From: an uncultured Paracoccaceae bacterium
GTDB taxonomy: Bacteria > Pseudomonadota > Alphaproteobacteria > Rhodobacterales > Rhodobacteraceae
NCBI GenBank assembly: GCA_937872465.1
Contig: CALMSR010000053.1
Coordinates: 1-64,000 of the forward strand
Length of the DNA: 64,000 nucleotides
Direction of reading: 5' to 3'
Part shown: positions 54,628 to 63,354 of the stretch, one piece after another
Layout: every line of letters starts with the position of its first letter
Position numbering within the stretch: position 1 is the first letter of the stretch
Translations under genes and position numbers: made by a program
Notes under the pieces: generated by a model
What the model was told of the DNA's origin: nothing
The model's database searches: none
Seen by the model: only the letters and a program-made list of their open reading frames with translations

Positions 54628-55213
54628 GCTGCCGATAGGGCGTCGGATCCCATTTGCAGGCGAATCCGTCGCCGTCGGGATCGAGCCCGAGGTTGTCCGT
54701 CTGCGGCCCACCGGCCGCCAGGAATGCCCGCTGCGCCTCGTCCGGCGTCCGGTAGCGCCCGCAGCTCGACGAAAGCCGCGCACCCACCCGCCGGTCATAG
54801 CGCCGCTCGCCGACGGCATTGGTGGTCTGCTGGGCATAGAGCGCGATGTTCACGCCCTGGACCTGGTTCGGGACCGATGTCGTCGGCACGACCACCAGCT
54901 TCGACCGCGCCTCCTCAAGGTCGCGCTCCGCGATCGCCGCGTCGATCTTCTGCTGTTCGAGCGTGTATTCCATCAGGTTCAGCCGGTCGTCGTCGAGCGG
55001 CGTGCCCGCCTGCGGCAACGGGCCCGCCGCGACGGTCGAGCCCTCGGCGAGCGAGCTCTCGATCGTCGCGGTGAAATCGTCGCCACCGCCGCCGGCCGTC
55101 GAGACCGTCCCGGCCGGCGGGACCTCGTAGAGAACCGTCTCGCTCGGCACGGTGACACTCGAGGTGCAGGCGGCGAGCGCCCCGGCCATGACCAGCGCTG
55201 GAATCCGCATCAT
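54617..55213 (-). CDS. Lipoprotein with excalibur-like calcium-binding end
   Basis: This 198-residue protein has a lipoprotein signal (MMRIPALVMAGALAAC, lipobox ALAAC). A middle region has a coiled-coil-like helix (QQKIDAAIAERDLEEARSK). The C-terminal 45 residues have LDPDGDGFAC, the excalibur-type Asp-Gly-Cys calcium-binding loop paired with the earlier Cys in SSCGRYRTP. It should sit in the outer or inner membrane facing the periplasm. The Shine-Dalgarno aaaggcggg is strong. The gene lies between the unknown protein and gatA. Confidence 0.8.
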   Translation of the reverse strand: MMRIPALVMAGALAACTSSVTVPSETVLYEVPPAGTVSTAGGGGDDFTATIESSLAEGSTVAAGPLPQAGTPLDDDRLNLMEYTLEQQKIDAAIAERDLEEARSKLVVVPTTSVPNQVQGVNIALYAQQTTNAVGERRYDRRVGARLSSSCGRYRTPDEAQRAFLAAGGPQTDNLGLDPDGDGFACKWDPTPYRQLKI

Positions 55214-55255
55214 CGTCCCGCCTTTCGACAATTTGCTCAACCTCGGCGAAAGTTC

Positions 55256-56743
55256 TTACCACCATTTTTCCGGTTTTGCAGCAAAACCGGCGGCCCCCTC
55301 GATCGCGAAGGCGATATTCAGCATCTCCGCCTCCTCCCAGGGCCGCCCGATCACCTGCAGCCCCAGCGGCAAGCCCCGCGCATCCAGCCCCGCCGGCACC
55401 GAGGCACCGGGCAGGCCCGCAAGATTGACCGTAACCGTGAAGACATCGTTGAGATACATCTGCACCGGATCGGCATCCGCCATCTCGCCGATCGCGAAGG
55501 CGGCCGAGGGCGTCGCCGGGGTCAGGATCGCGTCGATGCCCTGGGCGAAGACCGTCTCGAAATCGCGCTTGATCAGCGTCCGCACCTTCTGCGCCCGCAG
55601 ATAATAGGCGTCGTAATAGCCTGCCGAGAGCACATAGGTGCCGATCATCACCCGCCGCTTGACCTCGGCGCCGAATCCCTCCGCCCGCGTGCGCTCGTAG
55701 AGCCGCGTGATCCCGTCGCCGGCCGCGATCTTCGCCCGCCGCCCGTAGCGAACCCCGTCGTAGCGGGCGAGATTGGACGAGGCTTCCGCGGGCGCGATGA
55801 CGTAATAGGCGGGCAGCGCGTATCTCGTATGCGGCAGGCTGATGTCGACGGTCTCGGCACCCGCGTCGCGCAGCATCTCGGCGCCGCGATGCCACAGCGC
55901 CTCGATCTCCGGCGGCATGCCCTCGACGCGGTATTCCGTCGGGATGCCGATGCGCTTGCCGCGCACGTCGCCGCTCAGCGCCGCCTCGAAATCGGGGACC
56001 GGCAGGTCGGCCGAGGTCGAATCCTTCGGGTCGTGTCCGGCCATCGCATGCAGCATGATCGCGGCGTCGCGCACCGATTTCGCCATCGGGCCGGCCTGGT
56101 CGAGCGAGGAGGCGAAGGCGACGATCCCCCAGCGCGAGCAGCGCCCGTAGGTGGGCTTGACCCCGACGATGCCGGTGAAGGCCGCCGGCTGGCGGATCGA
56201 GCCGCCGGTATCGGTTCCGGTCGCCCCCAGCACCAGATCCCCGGCCACCGCCGCCGCCGACCCGCCCGAGGATCCGCCCGGCGTCAGCCCGCGATTGTCC
56301 CCCGCCCGCCGCCAGGGGCTGACCGCCGGGCCGTAGCAGGAGGTCTCGTTGGAGCTGCCCATGGCGAATTCGTCCATGTTCAGCTTGCCGATGCAGACCG
56401 CGCCCGCGTCCCAGAGCCGCCGGGTGACGCTGCTCTCGTAGGGCGGCGCGAAATCGCTCAGGATGTTCGAGCCGGCCTGGCTGCACACGCCCTCGACGCA
56501 GAAGAGATCCTTGATCCCGAGCGGGATGCCGCAGAGATCGGGCGCATCCCCCGCCGCGAGCCGCGCCGCGGCCGCCCGCGCCTGGCCGCGCGCGAGATCC
56601 GCCGTCAGCGCCGTGAAGGCATTGAGCGGCGTCGACCGCTCGGCTGCGCTCAGGCAGGCCTCGGTCAGCTCGACCGCGTCGATCGCGCCGCTCCGCAGCC
56701 CCTCGCGGGCGGCGGCGATGGTCAGTCCGGGAAGATCCGCCAT
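55256..56743 (-). CDS. gatA: Glu-tRNA(Gln) amidotransferase subunit A
   Basis: GatA is the amidase subunit that releases ammonia from glutamine for GatB. The 495-residue protein carries the amidase-signature catalytic triad: Lys78 in GIKDLF, the cis-Ser in [12 protein letters not shown] and the nucleophile Ser in [11 protein letters not shown]. Its ATG overlaps the gatC stop by one base (TGATG), so both are co-translated. gatB is at the other end of the window. Confidence 0.97.
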   Translation of the reverse strand: MADLPGLTIAAAREGLRSGAIDAVELTEACLSAAERSTPLNAFTALTADLARGQARAAAARLAAGDAPDLCGIPLGIKDLFCVEGVCSQAGSNILSDFAPPYESSVTRRLWDAGAVCIGKLNMDEFAMGSSNETSCYGPAVSPWRRAGDNRGLTPGGSSGGSAAAVAGDLVLGATGTDTGGSIRQPAAFTGIVGVKPTYGRCSRWGIVAFASSLDQAGPMAKSVRDAAIMLHAMAGHDPKDSTSADLPVPDFEAALSGDVRGKRIGIPTEYRVEGMPPEIEALWHRGAEMLRDAGAETVDISLPHTRYALPAYYVIAPAEASSNLARYDGVRYGRRAKIAAGDGITRLYERTRAEGFGAEVKRRVMIGTYVLSAGYYDAYYLRAQKVRTLIKRDFETVFAQGIDAILTPATPSAAFAIGEMADADPVQMYLNDVFTVTVNLAGLPGASVPAGLDARGLPLGLQVIGRPWEEAEMLNIAFAIEGAAGFAAKPEKWW

Positions 56744-57030
56744 CACTCCACCACCTTCGGCACCGCGAAGAAGCCCGAGCGCGCATCCGGCGCATTGGCG
56801 AGCACGGCGTCGCGCTGGCCGCCGGCGGTGACCTCGTCGGCGCGCCATTTCAGCTTCATCGGCGTGACCGAGGTCATCGGCTCGACCCCCGCGACATCGA
56901 CCTCGGCGAGCTGCTCCATGAATCCCAGGATCGCCGACAATTCGGCCGCCAGAGGGCCGAGATCGGTCTCTGCCACCTCGATACGGGCCAGATGCGCCAC
57001 GCGGCGCGCGGTGTCCTTGTCGATCGCCAT
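56743..57030 (-). CDS. gatC: Glu-tRNA(Gln) amidotransferase subunit C
   Basis: GatC is the small subunit that wraps around GatA and GatB. The 95-residue protein opens [19 protein letters not shown], then [12 protein letters not shown] and the C-terminal FFAVPKVVE, which match the family closely. It starts at 57030, and its stop overlaps the gatA start by one base. Confidence 0.96.
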   Translation of the reverse strand: MAIDKDTARRVAHLARIEVAETDLGPLAAELSAILGFMEQLAEVDVAGVEPMTSVTPMKLKWRADEVTAGGQRDAVLANAPDARSGFFAVPKVVE

Positions 57031-57163
57031 GCACTCGTTTCCCGGGATTTCCTCGGCGCGGGGCTTACTCCGCGCCCGGCCTTCGTGCAAGGGCCGGGCC
57101 CCGGCCGTGAGGGAGGATCAGATTTGGCAACGCTCCCCCCTGCCCGAGCTCCGCCCGAGCCTA

Positions 57164-57303
57164 GCGTCACCATCCCGCCGAGGCCAGGCACCGCCGGGCA
57201 GCGCCCGCCCCGCCCCGTCACGCCGAAGGCGTGCCTCCGGCACGACGCGGGCGCTTCGCACCCGCCGGGTCGAGCGCTGCCCTCACCTCATGGCGGGACG
57301 GTC
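57164..57303. repeat. GC-rich intergenic palindromic repeat, copy 3
   Basis: It starts gcgtcaccatcccgcc and ends ggcgggacggtc, imperfect inverted ends. The inner part has gcgcccgc with gcgggcgc and gggcagcgc with gcgctgccc pairings plus a small internal hairpin (cacgccgaaggcgtg). Positions 57189-57216 match copy 1 at 7650-7677 with no mismatch. It fills most of the 307-bp gap between gatC and the ceramidase-like gene; no gene is supported there. Confidence 0.6.
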
Positions 57304-57337
57304 GTACCGGGAACAATGCGCTCCAGATGCACTTCCG

Positions 57338-57982
57338 CTACCGGCCGTGGCGGACCAGCACCGCGATCATCCAGCCGAGCATGACCGCATTCAGGATGTG
57401 CCAGAAGAAATGCGTGCCGAGCGGGACGGCCGGGCAGACCGCGGCGTCGATGCTGCGAAAGACCAGCGAGACCGCCAGCATCGCCGCGCCGAACGCCATG
57501 CCCCGCGCGGTCGCCGGCGCGCGCCGCCTCAGCAGGAAAGCATAGCCCGCGATCAGGATCGGAACCGGCAGATAGCCGATCGAGCCGTTGAGATCGCCGA
57601 CCAGCGCGCCGAGCCCGCGTGCGACCAGGATGCTGTAGGGAATGAAGGCGGCGACGGCGAGGATCCCGCCCCACCAGGGCAGCGCGAAGAAGCGCACCGT
57701 CGCGAGATAGAGATAGATCAGGATGAAGGCCTGGATCGGCAGCACATCGGCCATCATCGACCAGATCTGCGCATGGGTGTGGAAGAGATAGGAGCCGACC
57801 CCGATCGCGAAGAGCACCGCCGCAAGCAGCTGGCCGCCGCGATCCCCACGCCGCGCCGCGATCCGCCAGGCGATGATTGCCGCGACGAGAAACGCGCCAT
57901 TGGTCAGCGCATTGACCGGCTCCGACCAATAGCCGGCATCGACCCGCTCGCAGTAATTGTCGACCACGCGAAACCAGTCCAT
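57338..57982 (-). CDS. Ceramidase-like (CREST) membrane protein
   Basis: The 214-residue protein has about seven transmembrane helices and the alkaline-ceramidase/CREST blocks GSYLFHTHAQIWSMMADVLPIQ and THFFWHILNA, with His, Asp and His that form the zinc site in the family. It is a putative membrane hydrolase, but the bacterial members' substrate is unproven. The ATG at 57982 has Shine-Dalgarno agagggg. It is divergent from the UPF0173 hydrolase gene, 34 bp apart. Confidence 0.85.
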   Translation of the reverse strand: MDWFRVVDNYCERVDAGYWSEPVNALTNGAFLVAAIIAWRIAARRGDRGGQLLAAVLFAIGVGSYLFHTHAQIWSMMADVLPIQAFILIYLYLATVRFFALPWWGGILAVAAFIPYSILVARGLGALVGDLNGSIGYLPVPILIAGYAFLLRRRAPATARGMAFGAAMLAVSLVFRSIDAAVCPAVPLGTHFFWHILNAVMLGWMIAVLVRHGR

Positions 57983-58016
57983 GATCCCCTCTATAGACCG
58001 GACGGGGAAGATTGCG

Positions 58017-58712
58017 ATGAAGATCATCTGGCTTGGGCATTCGGGATTCCGCATCGAGATCGCCGGCACGGTGCTGCTCGTCGACCCCTGGCTCGCGGGA
58101 AACCCGATGTTCGATCCCCAGCGACGCGGCGAGGCCGTCGCGGGGGCCACGCATGTCCTGCTCAGCCACGGCCACGGCGACCATGCGAGCAATGCGCTCC
58201 AGATCGCCGAGGAGGGCGGCATTCCCATCGTCTGCATCCACGAGCTCGCCGAGCGCTGGTCGGGCCGCGACGGGATCGAGACCCTCGGCTTCGGCAAGGG
58301 CGGCACGGTCGCGCTCGGCGGCGCGCGCGTGACCATGGTGCATGCGGTGCATTCCTCGAGCGTCGATTTCGGCGGCGGCCGCCCGGAATACGCCGGCGGC
58401 GAGGCGGGCTTCATGATCGCGGGTGAAGGCCGCACGATCTATTTCTCCGGCGACACGGACGTGATGGCGGATATGGGGGTCTTCGAGGATCTGCACCATC
58501 CGGAGATCGGCATCCTCTGCGCCGGCGGACACTACACGATGGACATGGCCCGCGCCGCCTATGCCGCGAGGAAGTTCTTCAATTTCCGCACCGTGATCCC
58601 CTGCCACTACCGCACCTTCCCGATCCTCGCGCAATCCGCCGAGGTGCTGAAGGACGGCCTGCCCGGCGTCACCGTGATCGAGCCCGAGGTGCTGGTGCCG
58701 ATCGAGGTCTGA
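58017..58712 (+). CDS. UPF0173 metal-dependent hydrolase (beta-lactamase fold)
   Basis: A 231-residue protein of the metallo-beta-lactamase superfamily, UPF0173 group. Metal-binding blocks are HGHGDHASNA, HAVHSSS and YFSGDTDVM, with a C-terminal PCHYRTFPIL. The start MKIIWLGHSGF after ggggaag matches the family start. No specific substrate is known for the group. It reads away from the ceramidase-like gene. Confidence 0.9.
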   Translation: MKIIWLGHSGFRIEIAGTVLLVDPWLAGNPMFDPQRRGEAVAGATHVLLSHGHGDHASNALQIAEEGGIPIVCIHELAERWSGRDGIETLGFGKGGTVALGGARVTMVHAVHSSSVDFGGGRPEYAGGEAGFMIAGEGRTIYFSGDTDVMADMGVFEDLHHPEIGILCAGGHYTMDMARAAYAARKFFNFRTVIPCHYRTFPILAQSAEVLKDGLPGVTVIEPEVLVPIEV

Positions 58713-58851
58713 GCGCCGCGAACCCCGAAAATGGCAAGCCGGATTCCAGCCGCCTTCCAGCCGGATTCCGGCCCCGGAAACCGACGCCATTCCAGAGGCT
58801 TGAGCCGAATTCCCCGAATCGCGGCCGGATGGCCCGCGCCGCCGCCCGCGC

Positions 58852-59322
58852 TCACTCGCCGGAGCCGCTCCGCAACCCCGCGAAGAACTCCCGCAGGAGC
58901 CCCGCGCATTCCGCCTCGGCGATGCCGGCGAAGACCTCGGGCCGGTGATGCGCCTGGGGATGGGCGAAGACCCGCGCCCCCTGCTCCACCCCGCCCGATT
59001 TCGGATCCGGAGCGCCATAGATAAGCCTCCCGAGCCGCGCCGCGGCGATGGCGGCCGCGCACATGGCGCAGGGCTCGAGGGTGACATAGAGATCGAACCC
59101 CGGCAGGCGCTCCGACCCGAGCGCGGCGCAGGCCGCACGGATGGCCAGGATCTCGGCATGGGCCGTGGGGTCGTTGAGCTCGCGCGTGCGGTTCCCCGCC
59201 CGCGCCAGCACGCGCCCCGAGACCGGATCGACGATCGCCGCCCCGACCGGGGTCTCGCCGCGCGCCCCGGCGGCGCGGGCCTCCGCGAGCGCGACATCCA
59301 TCAGCGGGGCGAACCGGGTCAT
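58852..59322 (-). CDS. tadA: tRNA-specific adenosine deaminase TadA
   Basis: TadA converts adenosine 34 to inosine in tRNA-Arg. The 156-residue protein has the zinc-binding HAE (His55, Glu57) in PTAHAEILAI and the Cys pair C85 and C88 in LEPCAMCAAAI. The N-terminal region of the family, with VGAAIV, is intact. The Shine-Dalgarno before 59322 is weak; Met 8 codons in is an alternative. Divergent from the pseudouridine synthase gene, 84 bp apart. Confidence 0.93.
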   Translation of the reverse strand: MTRFAPLMDVALAEARAAGARGETPVGAAIVDPVSGRVLARAGNRTRELNDPTAHAEILAIRAACAALGSERLPGFDLYVTLEPCAMCAAAIAAARLGRLIYGAPDPKSGGVEQGARVFAHPQAHHRPEVFAGIAEAECAGLLREFFAGLRSGSGE

Positions 59323-59406
59323 GGGGCGAAATTCGCGCGGCGGGAGCCCGCAGGCAAGCCGGAATGGCATTGCCAGCCGCCGGGCCCGCCCTGTAGGAGC
59401 GGGCCC

Positions 59407-60141
59407 ATGGCCAACGCCGACCCGCCCTCCGAACGCATCGCCAAGCGCCTCGCCCGCGCCGGCCTCGCCTCCCGCCGCGGCGCCGAGGCGATGATCGCCG
59501 AGGGGCGGGTCGCGGTGAACGGCAAGGTCATCGACAGCCCCGCGCTCAACGTGACCGCCGCCGACCGGATCGCGGTCGACGGCCGGCCGCTCGGCGCGCC
59601 GGAACCGCTGCGGCTCTGGCGCTATCACAAGCCGGCCGGCGTGGTGACCAGCGCCCGCGACGAGAAGGGCCGCCCGACGGTCTTCGCGCAGCTTCCCCCG
59701 GACATGCCGCGGGTGGTGAGCATCGGGCGCCTCGACCTCACCTCCGAAGGACTGCTGCTGCTGACCAACGACGGCGACCTGAAGCGGCGCCTGGAACTGC
59801 CCTCCACCGGCTGGATGCGCAAGTACCGGGTGCGGGCGAGGGGCGCGCCGAGCGACGAGAGCCTCGAGCCGCTGCGCCGCGGCGTCACGATCGACGGTGA
59901 GCGGTTCCAGCCGATGAGCCTGCGCATCGACCGCCAGCAGGGCGGCAATGTCTGGCTGACCGTCGGCATCCGCGAGGGGCGCAACCGCGAGGTGCGCCGC
60001 GCGCTCGAAAGCGTCGGGCTGGTGGTCAACCGGCTGATCCGGACCTCCTACGGGCCGTTCCTCCTCGGCGACCTCGCCCCCGGAGCGGTGGAGGAGGTCC
60101 GTCCGAAGGTACTGCAGGACCAGCTCGGGTTGCGAAGATAG
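59407..60141 (+). CDS. RluB/RsuA-type pseudouridine synthase
   Basis: A 244-residue rRNA large-subunit-like pseudouridine synthase. An S4 domain covers about 10-65 (IAKRLARAGLASRRGAEAM). The catalytic Asp is in GRLDLTSEGLLLLTNDGDL, with KYRVR before it and the arginine-rich GIREGRNREVRRAL near residue 190. The type is RluB/E or RsuA; RluB is the closest in layout. A hairpin at 60197-60216 follows the stop after 55 bp. Confidence 0.9.
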   Translation: MANADPPSERIAKRLARAGLASRRGAEAMIAEGRVAVNGKVIDSPALNVTAADRIAVDGRPLGAPEPLRLWRYHKPAGVVTSARDEKGRPTVFAQLPPDMPRVVSIGRLDLTSEGLLLLTNDGDLKRRLELPSTGWMRKYRVRARGAPSDESLEPLRRGVTIDGERFQPMSLRIDRQQGGNVWLTVGIREGRNREVRRALESVGLVVNRLIRTSYGPFLLGDLAPGAVEEVRPKVLQDQLGLRR

Positions 60142-60595
60142 GCGGGCCGCCGTTGCGGCCGAGCCGTGCGCGCTGGTGCGCGCAATCTTCTCGTTGGGCG
60201 CGCGCCTTCGCGCGCCGGCGGGGCGCTCGCCGCCCCCGCACCCCCGGCACTGCTCTCCAGGTTTCTGGCCAGGGGGGTGCGGGTGGGGGCAGGCCATGAA
60301 GCGCTCGAGCGACAGATCGACGTCGAGCGGGAGCACCACCGCACCGATGAGGGGTCGACGGTCGGCGAGCGGGACACCCCGGCGGCGCTCCCATCTCGGC
60401 GCGACCGGGTGCCCACCCTGACGCCGCCGAATGCCTCCGCAAGCGATGGCGCGCCCCACTCCTGCCGCCATCCTTCGTCCGGGCCGATCGGCATCGCCCC
60501 CTGGATCGTCCCCATGTCGGGCATGCAATGCAGATGATCCTGCATTGATGACACGCTGGGCGGGAGACGTATCGCCAAGCCCCTGCGGGGAGCGA
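60142..60595. other. 454-bp structured gap with no supported gene
   Basis: No gene is called here. There is a perfect 8-bp hairpin with a CCTT loop (60197-60216) and an 11-bp inverted repeat, cccgcaccccc at 60235-60245 with gggggtgcggg at 60273-60283. Minus-strand frames are open but Arg/Pro-rich and without a recognisable domain. It may be a decayed gene or a structured RNA; I cannot decide by reading. Confidence 0.4.
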
Positions 60596-60799
60596 TCAGA
60601 CCTTCAGGTCACCGGCGCTCTTGCGCCCGTCGCGGCCGTCGATCAGCTCGTATTCGATCGGCTGGTTGTCCTTGAGCGTCTGCAGGCCGGCCGCCTGAAC
60701 CGCGGTGATATGCACGAAGATGTCCTTGCCGCCATCCGCGGGCTGGATGAAACCATAGCCCTTCTCGGTATTGAACCACTTGACCGTGCCCTTGGCCAT
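60596..60799 (-). CDS. Cold-shock-domain protein
   Basis: A 67-residue single cold-shock domain. It opens MAKGTVKWFNTEKGYGFIQP (contains the RNP1 motif KGYGFI) and has RNP2 DIFVHIT. Such proteins bind single-stranded RNA and DNA as chaperones. The start at 60799 follows an aagga about 10 bases upstream. The 5' leader is about 120 nt, typical of cold-shock mRNAs, and a promoter is upstream. Confidence 0.94.
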   Translation of the reverse strand: MAKGTVKWFNTEKGYGFIQPADGGKDIFVHITAVQAAGLQTLKDNQPIEYELIDGRDGRKSAGDLKV

Positions 60800-60921
60800 T
60801 CCTTCGGTATCCTTGGTCAATTCACCCGGACCCCGCGTCCGGGCCTTTCGCGACGTCACGCCCCCTCTGCCGTGCAGCTCGGTGAAGGCGGCCGCATCAG
60901 GACACGAAACTTCGTGGCCCA

Positions 60922-60949
60922 TAATTACCGCGAATCACGGGCCAGACAA
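60922..60949 (-). promoter_or_regulatory. Candidate cold-shock gene promoter
   Basis: On the minus strand TTGTCT (60944-60949) and TAATTA (60922-60927) are 16 bp apart, about 120 bp before the start codon. A good match for a sigma70-type promoter, giving a leader of over 100 nt. The 328-bp region between this gene and the 28-codon ORF holds no other gene. Confidence 0.55.
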
Positions 60950-61002
60950 AGCGCCTTCTCCGGACCGTACCGCCCCGCCGCGGCCGGACCCGCCGCAATT
61001 GC

Positions 61003-61023
61003 GACATTCCGCGCGGGAATGTC
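61003..61023. promoter_or_regulatory. 21-bp inverted repeat between divergent operons
   Basis: GACATTCC-GCGCG-GGAATGTC has perfect 8-bp arms and a 5-bp centre. It lies about 200 bp before the cold-shock gene and 105 bp before the XpaC-TelA run. A second smaller hairpin, GTCCG with CGGAC, follows at once. It is a good candidate operator; the bound factor is unknown. Confidence 0.4.
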
Positions 61024-61127
61024 CGCCTGCGTCGGACGGGCCTCTGGTCTCCGCGCACGCACGAGATTATGTTGCATTGCATCGGAATCGCCGGATGAAT
61101 CGGTCCGGGCGGATGAGAGGATTGCCC

Positions 61128-61214
61128 ATGCGGGTCTTCGGATTCCTCGTACTGGCGGCCATCGTGCTGGCGACCGGGTTCGGCGCGATGGGGCCGGCCG
61201 TTCCGGGCTTCTGA
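61128..61214 (+). CDS. Putative 28-residue membrane peptide, coupled to XpaC gene
   Basis: ATG at 61128 follows agagg by 7 bases. The peptide MRVFGFLVLAAIVLATGF and ten more residues form a single hydrophobic helix. The TGA stop overlaps the next ATG as TGATG, so its translation is coupled to the XpaC-family gene. Longer in-frame starts exist at 61095 and 61113. It could be a small membrane component or just a leader peptide. Confidence 0.5.
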   Translation: MRVFGFLVLAAIVLATGFGAMGPAVPGF

Positions 61215-62131
61215 TGGCGAGCGAGCGTTTCGGCGGCCGGTATTCGCCCGGCGCGCGATCCGGCGAGGGGACGCCCCCCGGCGCCGCGCCTCCCGCCGCG
61301 CCCTTCCGCAACCGCCCGGCCCGGAAGGTGAGCCTGCGCGCGCGGCTGATGTACCTCCTGCCGCTGCCGCTGCTCCTCGCCGGGCTCGGGGCGATCGGGC
61401 GGGCGAACGCGCCCGAGATGCTGGGCGAGCTCGGCGGCTTCGCGGGGCTCATGCTCGCGGCCTGGCTGCTCAACGAGGGCCTCAGGGCCGAGGACGCCTA
61501 TGACGCGCGCGCCGTGGCCCGGCCGCCGGCGATCCCGCGCAAGCTCTTCGCGGCGGTGCTCGCCGGCGCGAGCATCGGGCTCGCGACCTATCTGGGGCTC
61601 GGCCAGGGGCTCTTCGCGGCGATCGCCTTCGGCGCGGTGGCGGCGGTCGCCCATGTGGCGGCCTTCGGTCTCGACCCGATGAAGAAGAAGGGGATGGAGG
61701 GCGTCGACGAATTCGCCAGCGAGCGCGTCGCCCGCGCCGTCGACAAGGCCGAGGGCATCGTGCGCGAGGTCATCGCGGCGGCGGCGCGGATCGGCGACCC
61801 CCGCCTCGAGGGCCGGGTGGAGCGGCTCTGCGACCAGGCGCGCGAGGTCTTCCGCACCGTCGAGCAGGACCCCCGCGACCTCGCCCGAGCGCGGACCTTT
61901 CTCAGCGTCTATCTGGTGGGCCTGCGCGATTCGACGGTGAAGTTCGCCGATCTCTGGGGCCGGACCCGCGACCCCGCGACCCGCGCGAAGTTCGAGGCGC
62001 TGCTCGCGGATCTGGAAGCCAGTTTCACCACGCACCGAACCATGCTTCTGGAGGACAACCGCAGCGATCTGGACATCGAGATCGAGGTCCTCCGCGAACG
62101 CCTGCAACAAGACGGCCTGACCGTCCGCTAG
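61214..62131 (+). CDS. XpaC-family (5-bromo-4-chloroindolyl phosphate hydrolysis) protein
   Basis: A 305-residue membrane protein with four hydrophobic segments in pairs (about 45-90, and 120-150), then a helical cytoplasmic domain with VDEFASERVARAVDKAEGI and RARTFLSVYLVGLRDS. This matches the XpaC family (PF10112). The original name comes from a phenotype; function is unknown. XpaC genes are commonly next to TelA genes, as here (17 bp). Confidence 0.82.
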   Translation: MASERFGGRYSPGARSGEGTPPGAAPPAAPFRNRPARKVSLRARLMYLLPLPLLLAGLGAIGRANAPEMLGELGGFAGLMLAAWLLNEGLRAEDAYDARAVARPPAIPRKLFAAVLAGASIGLATYLGLGQGLFAAIAFGAVAAVAHVAAFGLDPMKKKGMEGVDEFASERVARAVDKAEGIVREVIAAAARIGDPRLEGRVERLCDQAREVFRTVEQDPRDLARARTFLSVYLVGLRDSTVKFADLWGRTRDPATRAKFEALLADLEASFTTHRTMLLEDNRSDLDIEIEVLRERLQQDGLTVR

Positions 62132-62148
62132 ACCGAGGGAGATCCAGA

Positions 62149-63342
62149 ATGGCCGAAGAGATCCGTGCCCAGGCCCAGGCCGCGCTCGAGGAAGTCGAGG
62201 CGATCACCGCGAAGCTGCTGCCCGAGCCCAAGGGCGAGCTGATCGTGGCCGATGTCGCCGCCGATCCCGCGCTCCAGGGCGAGATCGACCGCCGCAAGGC
62301 CGAGATCGACATGTCGAACACCCAGTCGATCATCCGCTTCGGCTCCGCCGCCCAGACCGAGCTGCAGGCGATCAGCCAGGAGATGCTCGCCGGCGTGCGC
62401 AACAAGGACACCGGCCCGGCCGGCGATTCCTTACGCGACATGGTGACCTCGATCCGCGGCTTCTCGGTCCGGGAGCTCGACCCCAACCGCAAGCTCTCCT
62501 GGTGGGAGAAGCTGATGGGCAAGTCCAGGCCCATGGCCGAGTTCATGGCGCGCTACGAGGACGTGCAGGGCCAGATCGACAAGATCACCGGCGAGCTGCT
62601 GACCCATGAGCATACGCTGCTCAAGGACATCAAGTCCCTCGACAAGCTCTACGAGAAGACGCTCGACTTCTACGACGAGCTCGCCCTCTACATCGCGGCC
62701 GGCGATTCCAAGCTCGCGGAGCTCGACGCCACGACGATCCCGGCCAAGGAGGCCGAGGTGCAGGCCGCACCCGAGCAGGAGGGGGTGATGAAGGCGCAGG
62801 AGCTGCGCGACATCCGCGCCGCCCGCGACGATCTGGAGCGCCGGGTCCACGACCTGAAGCTGACCCGCCAGGTCACCATGCAGTCGCTGCCCTCGATCCG
62901 GCTGGTCCAGGAGAACGACAAGAGCCTGGTGACCAAGATCAACTCGACGCTGGTCAATACCGTGCCGCTCTGGGAGACCCAGCTCGCCCAATCCGTCACC
63001 ATCCACCGCAGCCGCGAGGCGGCGAGCGTGGTGCGCGAGGCGGGCGACCTCACCAACGAGCTCCTGCGGAAGAACGCGGAGAACCTGCGCACGGCGAATG
63101 CCGAGATCCGCGCCGAGATGGAGCGCGGCGTCTTTGACATCGAGGCGGTCGAGAAGGCCAATGCCGACCTGATCGCCACCATCGAGGACAGCTTGCGCAT
63201 CGCCGACGAAGGCAAGAACCGTCGCCGCGAGGCGGAGGAGAGCCTCCTGCGCATGGAGGCGGACCTCAAGGAGGCGCTGGCCGCGGCCAAGGCCAAGGCG
63301 ACCGGCATGGGCGAGAGCCTCGGCGGCAGCGTCGCCGGCTAG
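62149..63342 (+). CDS. TelA/toxic anion resistance family protein
   Basis: A 397-residue, mostly helical soluble protein. Recognisable blocks are the SIRGFSVRELDPNR, WWEKLMGKSRPMAEFMARYE and KLYEKTLDFYDELALYIAAG regions, characteristic of the toxic-anion-resistance family PF05816 (TelA, KlaA, YceH). Members are linked to tellurite and other envelope stress in an unknown way. Long coiled coils are present near 200-260 and at the end. It follows the XpaC-family gene closely, and a lipoprotein gene begins 12 bp after it. Confidence 0.9.
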   Translation: MAEEIRAQAQAALEEVEAITAKLLPEPKGELIVADVAADPALQGEIDRRKAEIDMSNTQSIIRFGSAAQTELQAISQEMLAGVRNKDTGPAGDSLRDMVTSIRGFSVRELDPNRKLSWWEKLMGKSRPMAEFMARYEDVQGQIDKITGELLTHEHTLLKDIKSLDKLYEKTLDFYDELALYIAAGDSKLAELDATTIPAKEAEVQAAPEQEGVMKAQELRDIRAARDDLERRVHDLKLTRQVTMQSLPSIRLVQENDKSLVTKINSTLVNTVPLWETQLAQSVTIHRSREAASVVREAGDLTNELLRKNAENLRTANAEIRAEMERGVFDIEAVEKANADLIATIEDSLRIADEGKNRRREAEESLLRMEADLKEALAAAKAKATGMGESLGGSVAG

Positions 63343-63354
63343 ACAGGAGAATCG

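Noticed and set aside
60048..60578. Minus-strand open frame between csp and the pseudouridine synthase gene
   Set aside because: It runs antisense into the end of the pseudouridine synthase gene and is Ser/Arg-rich without a domain; a possible gene remnant but not supportable.
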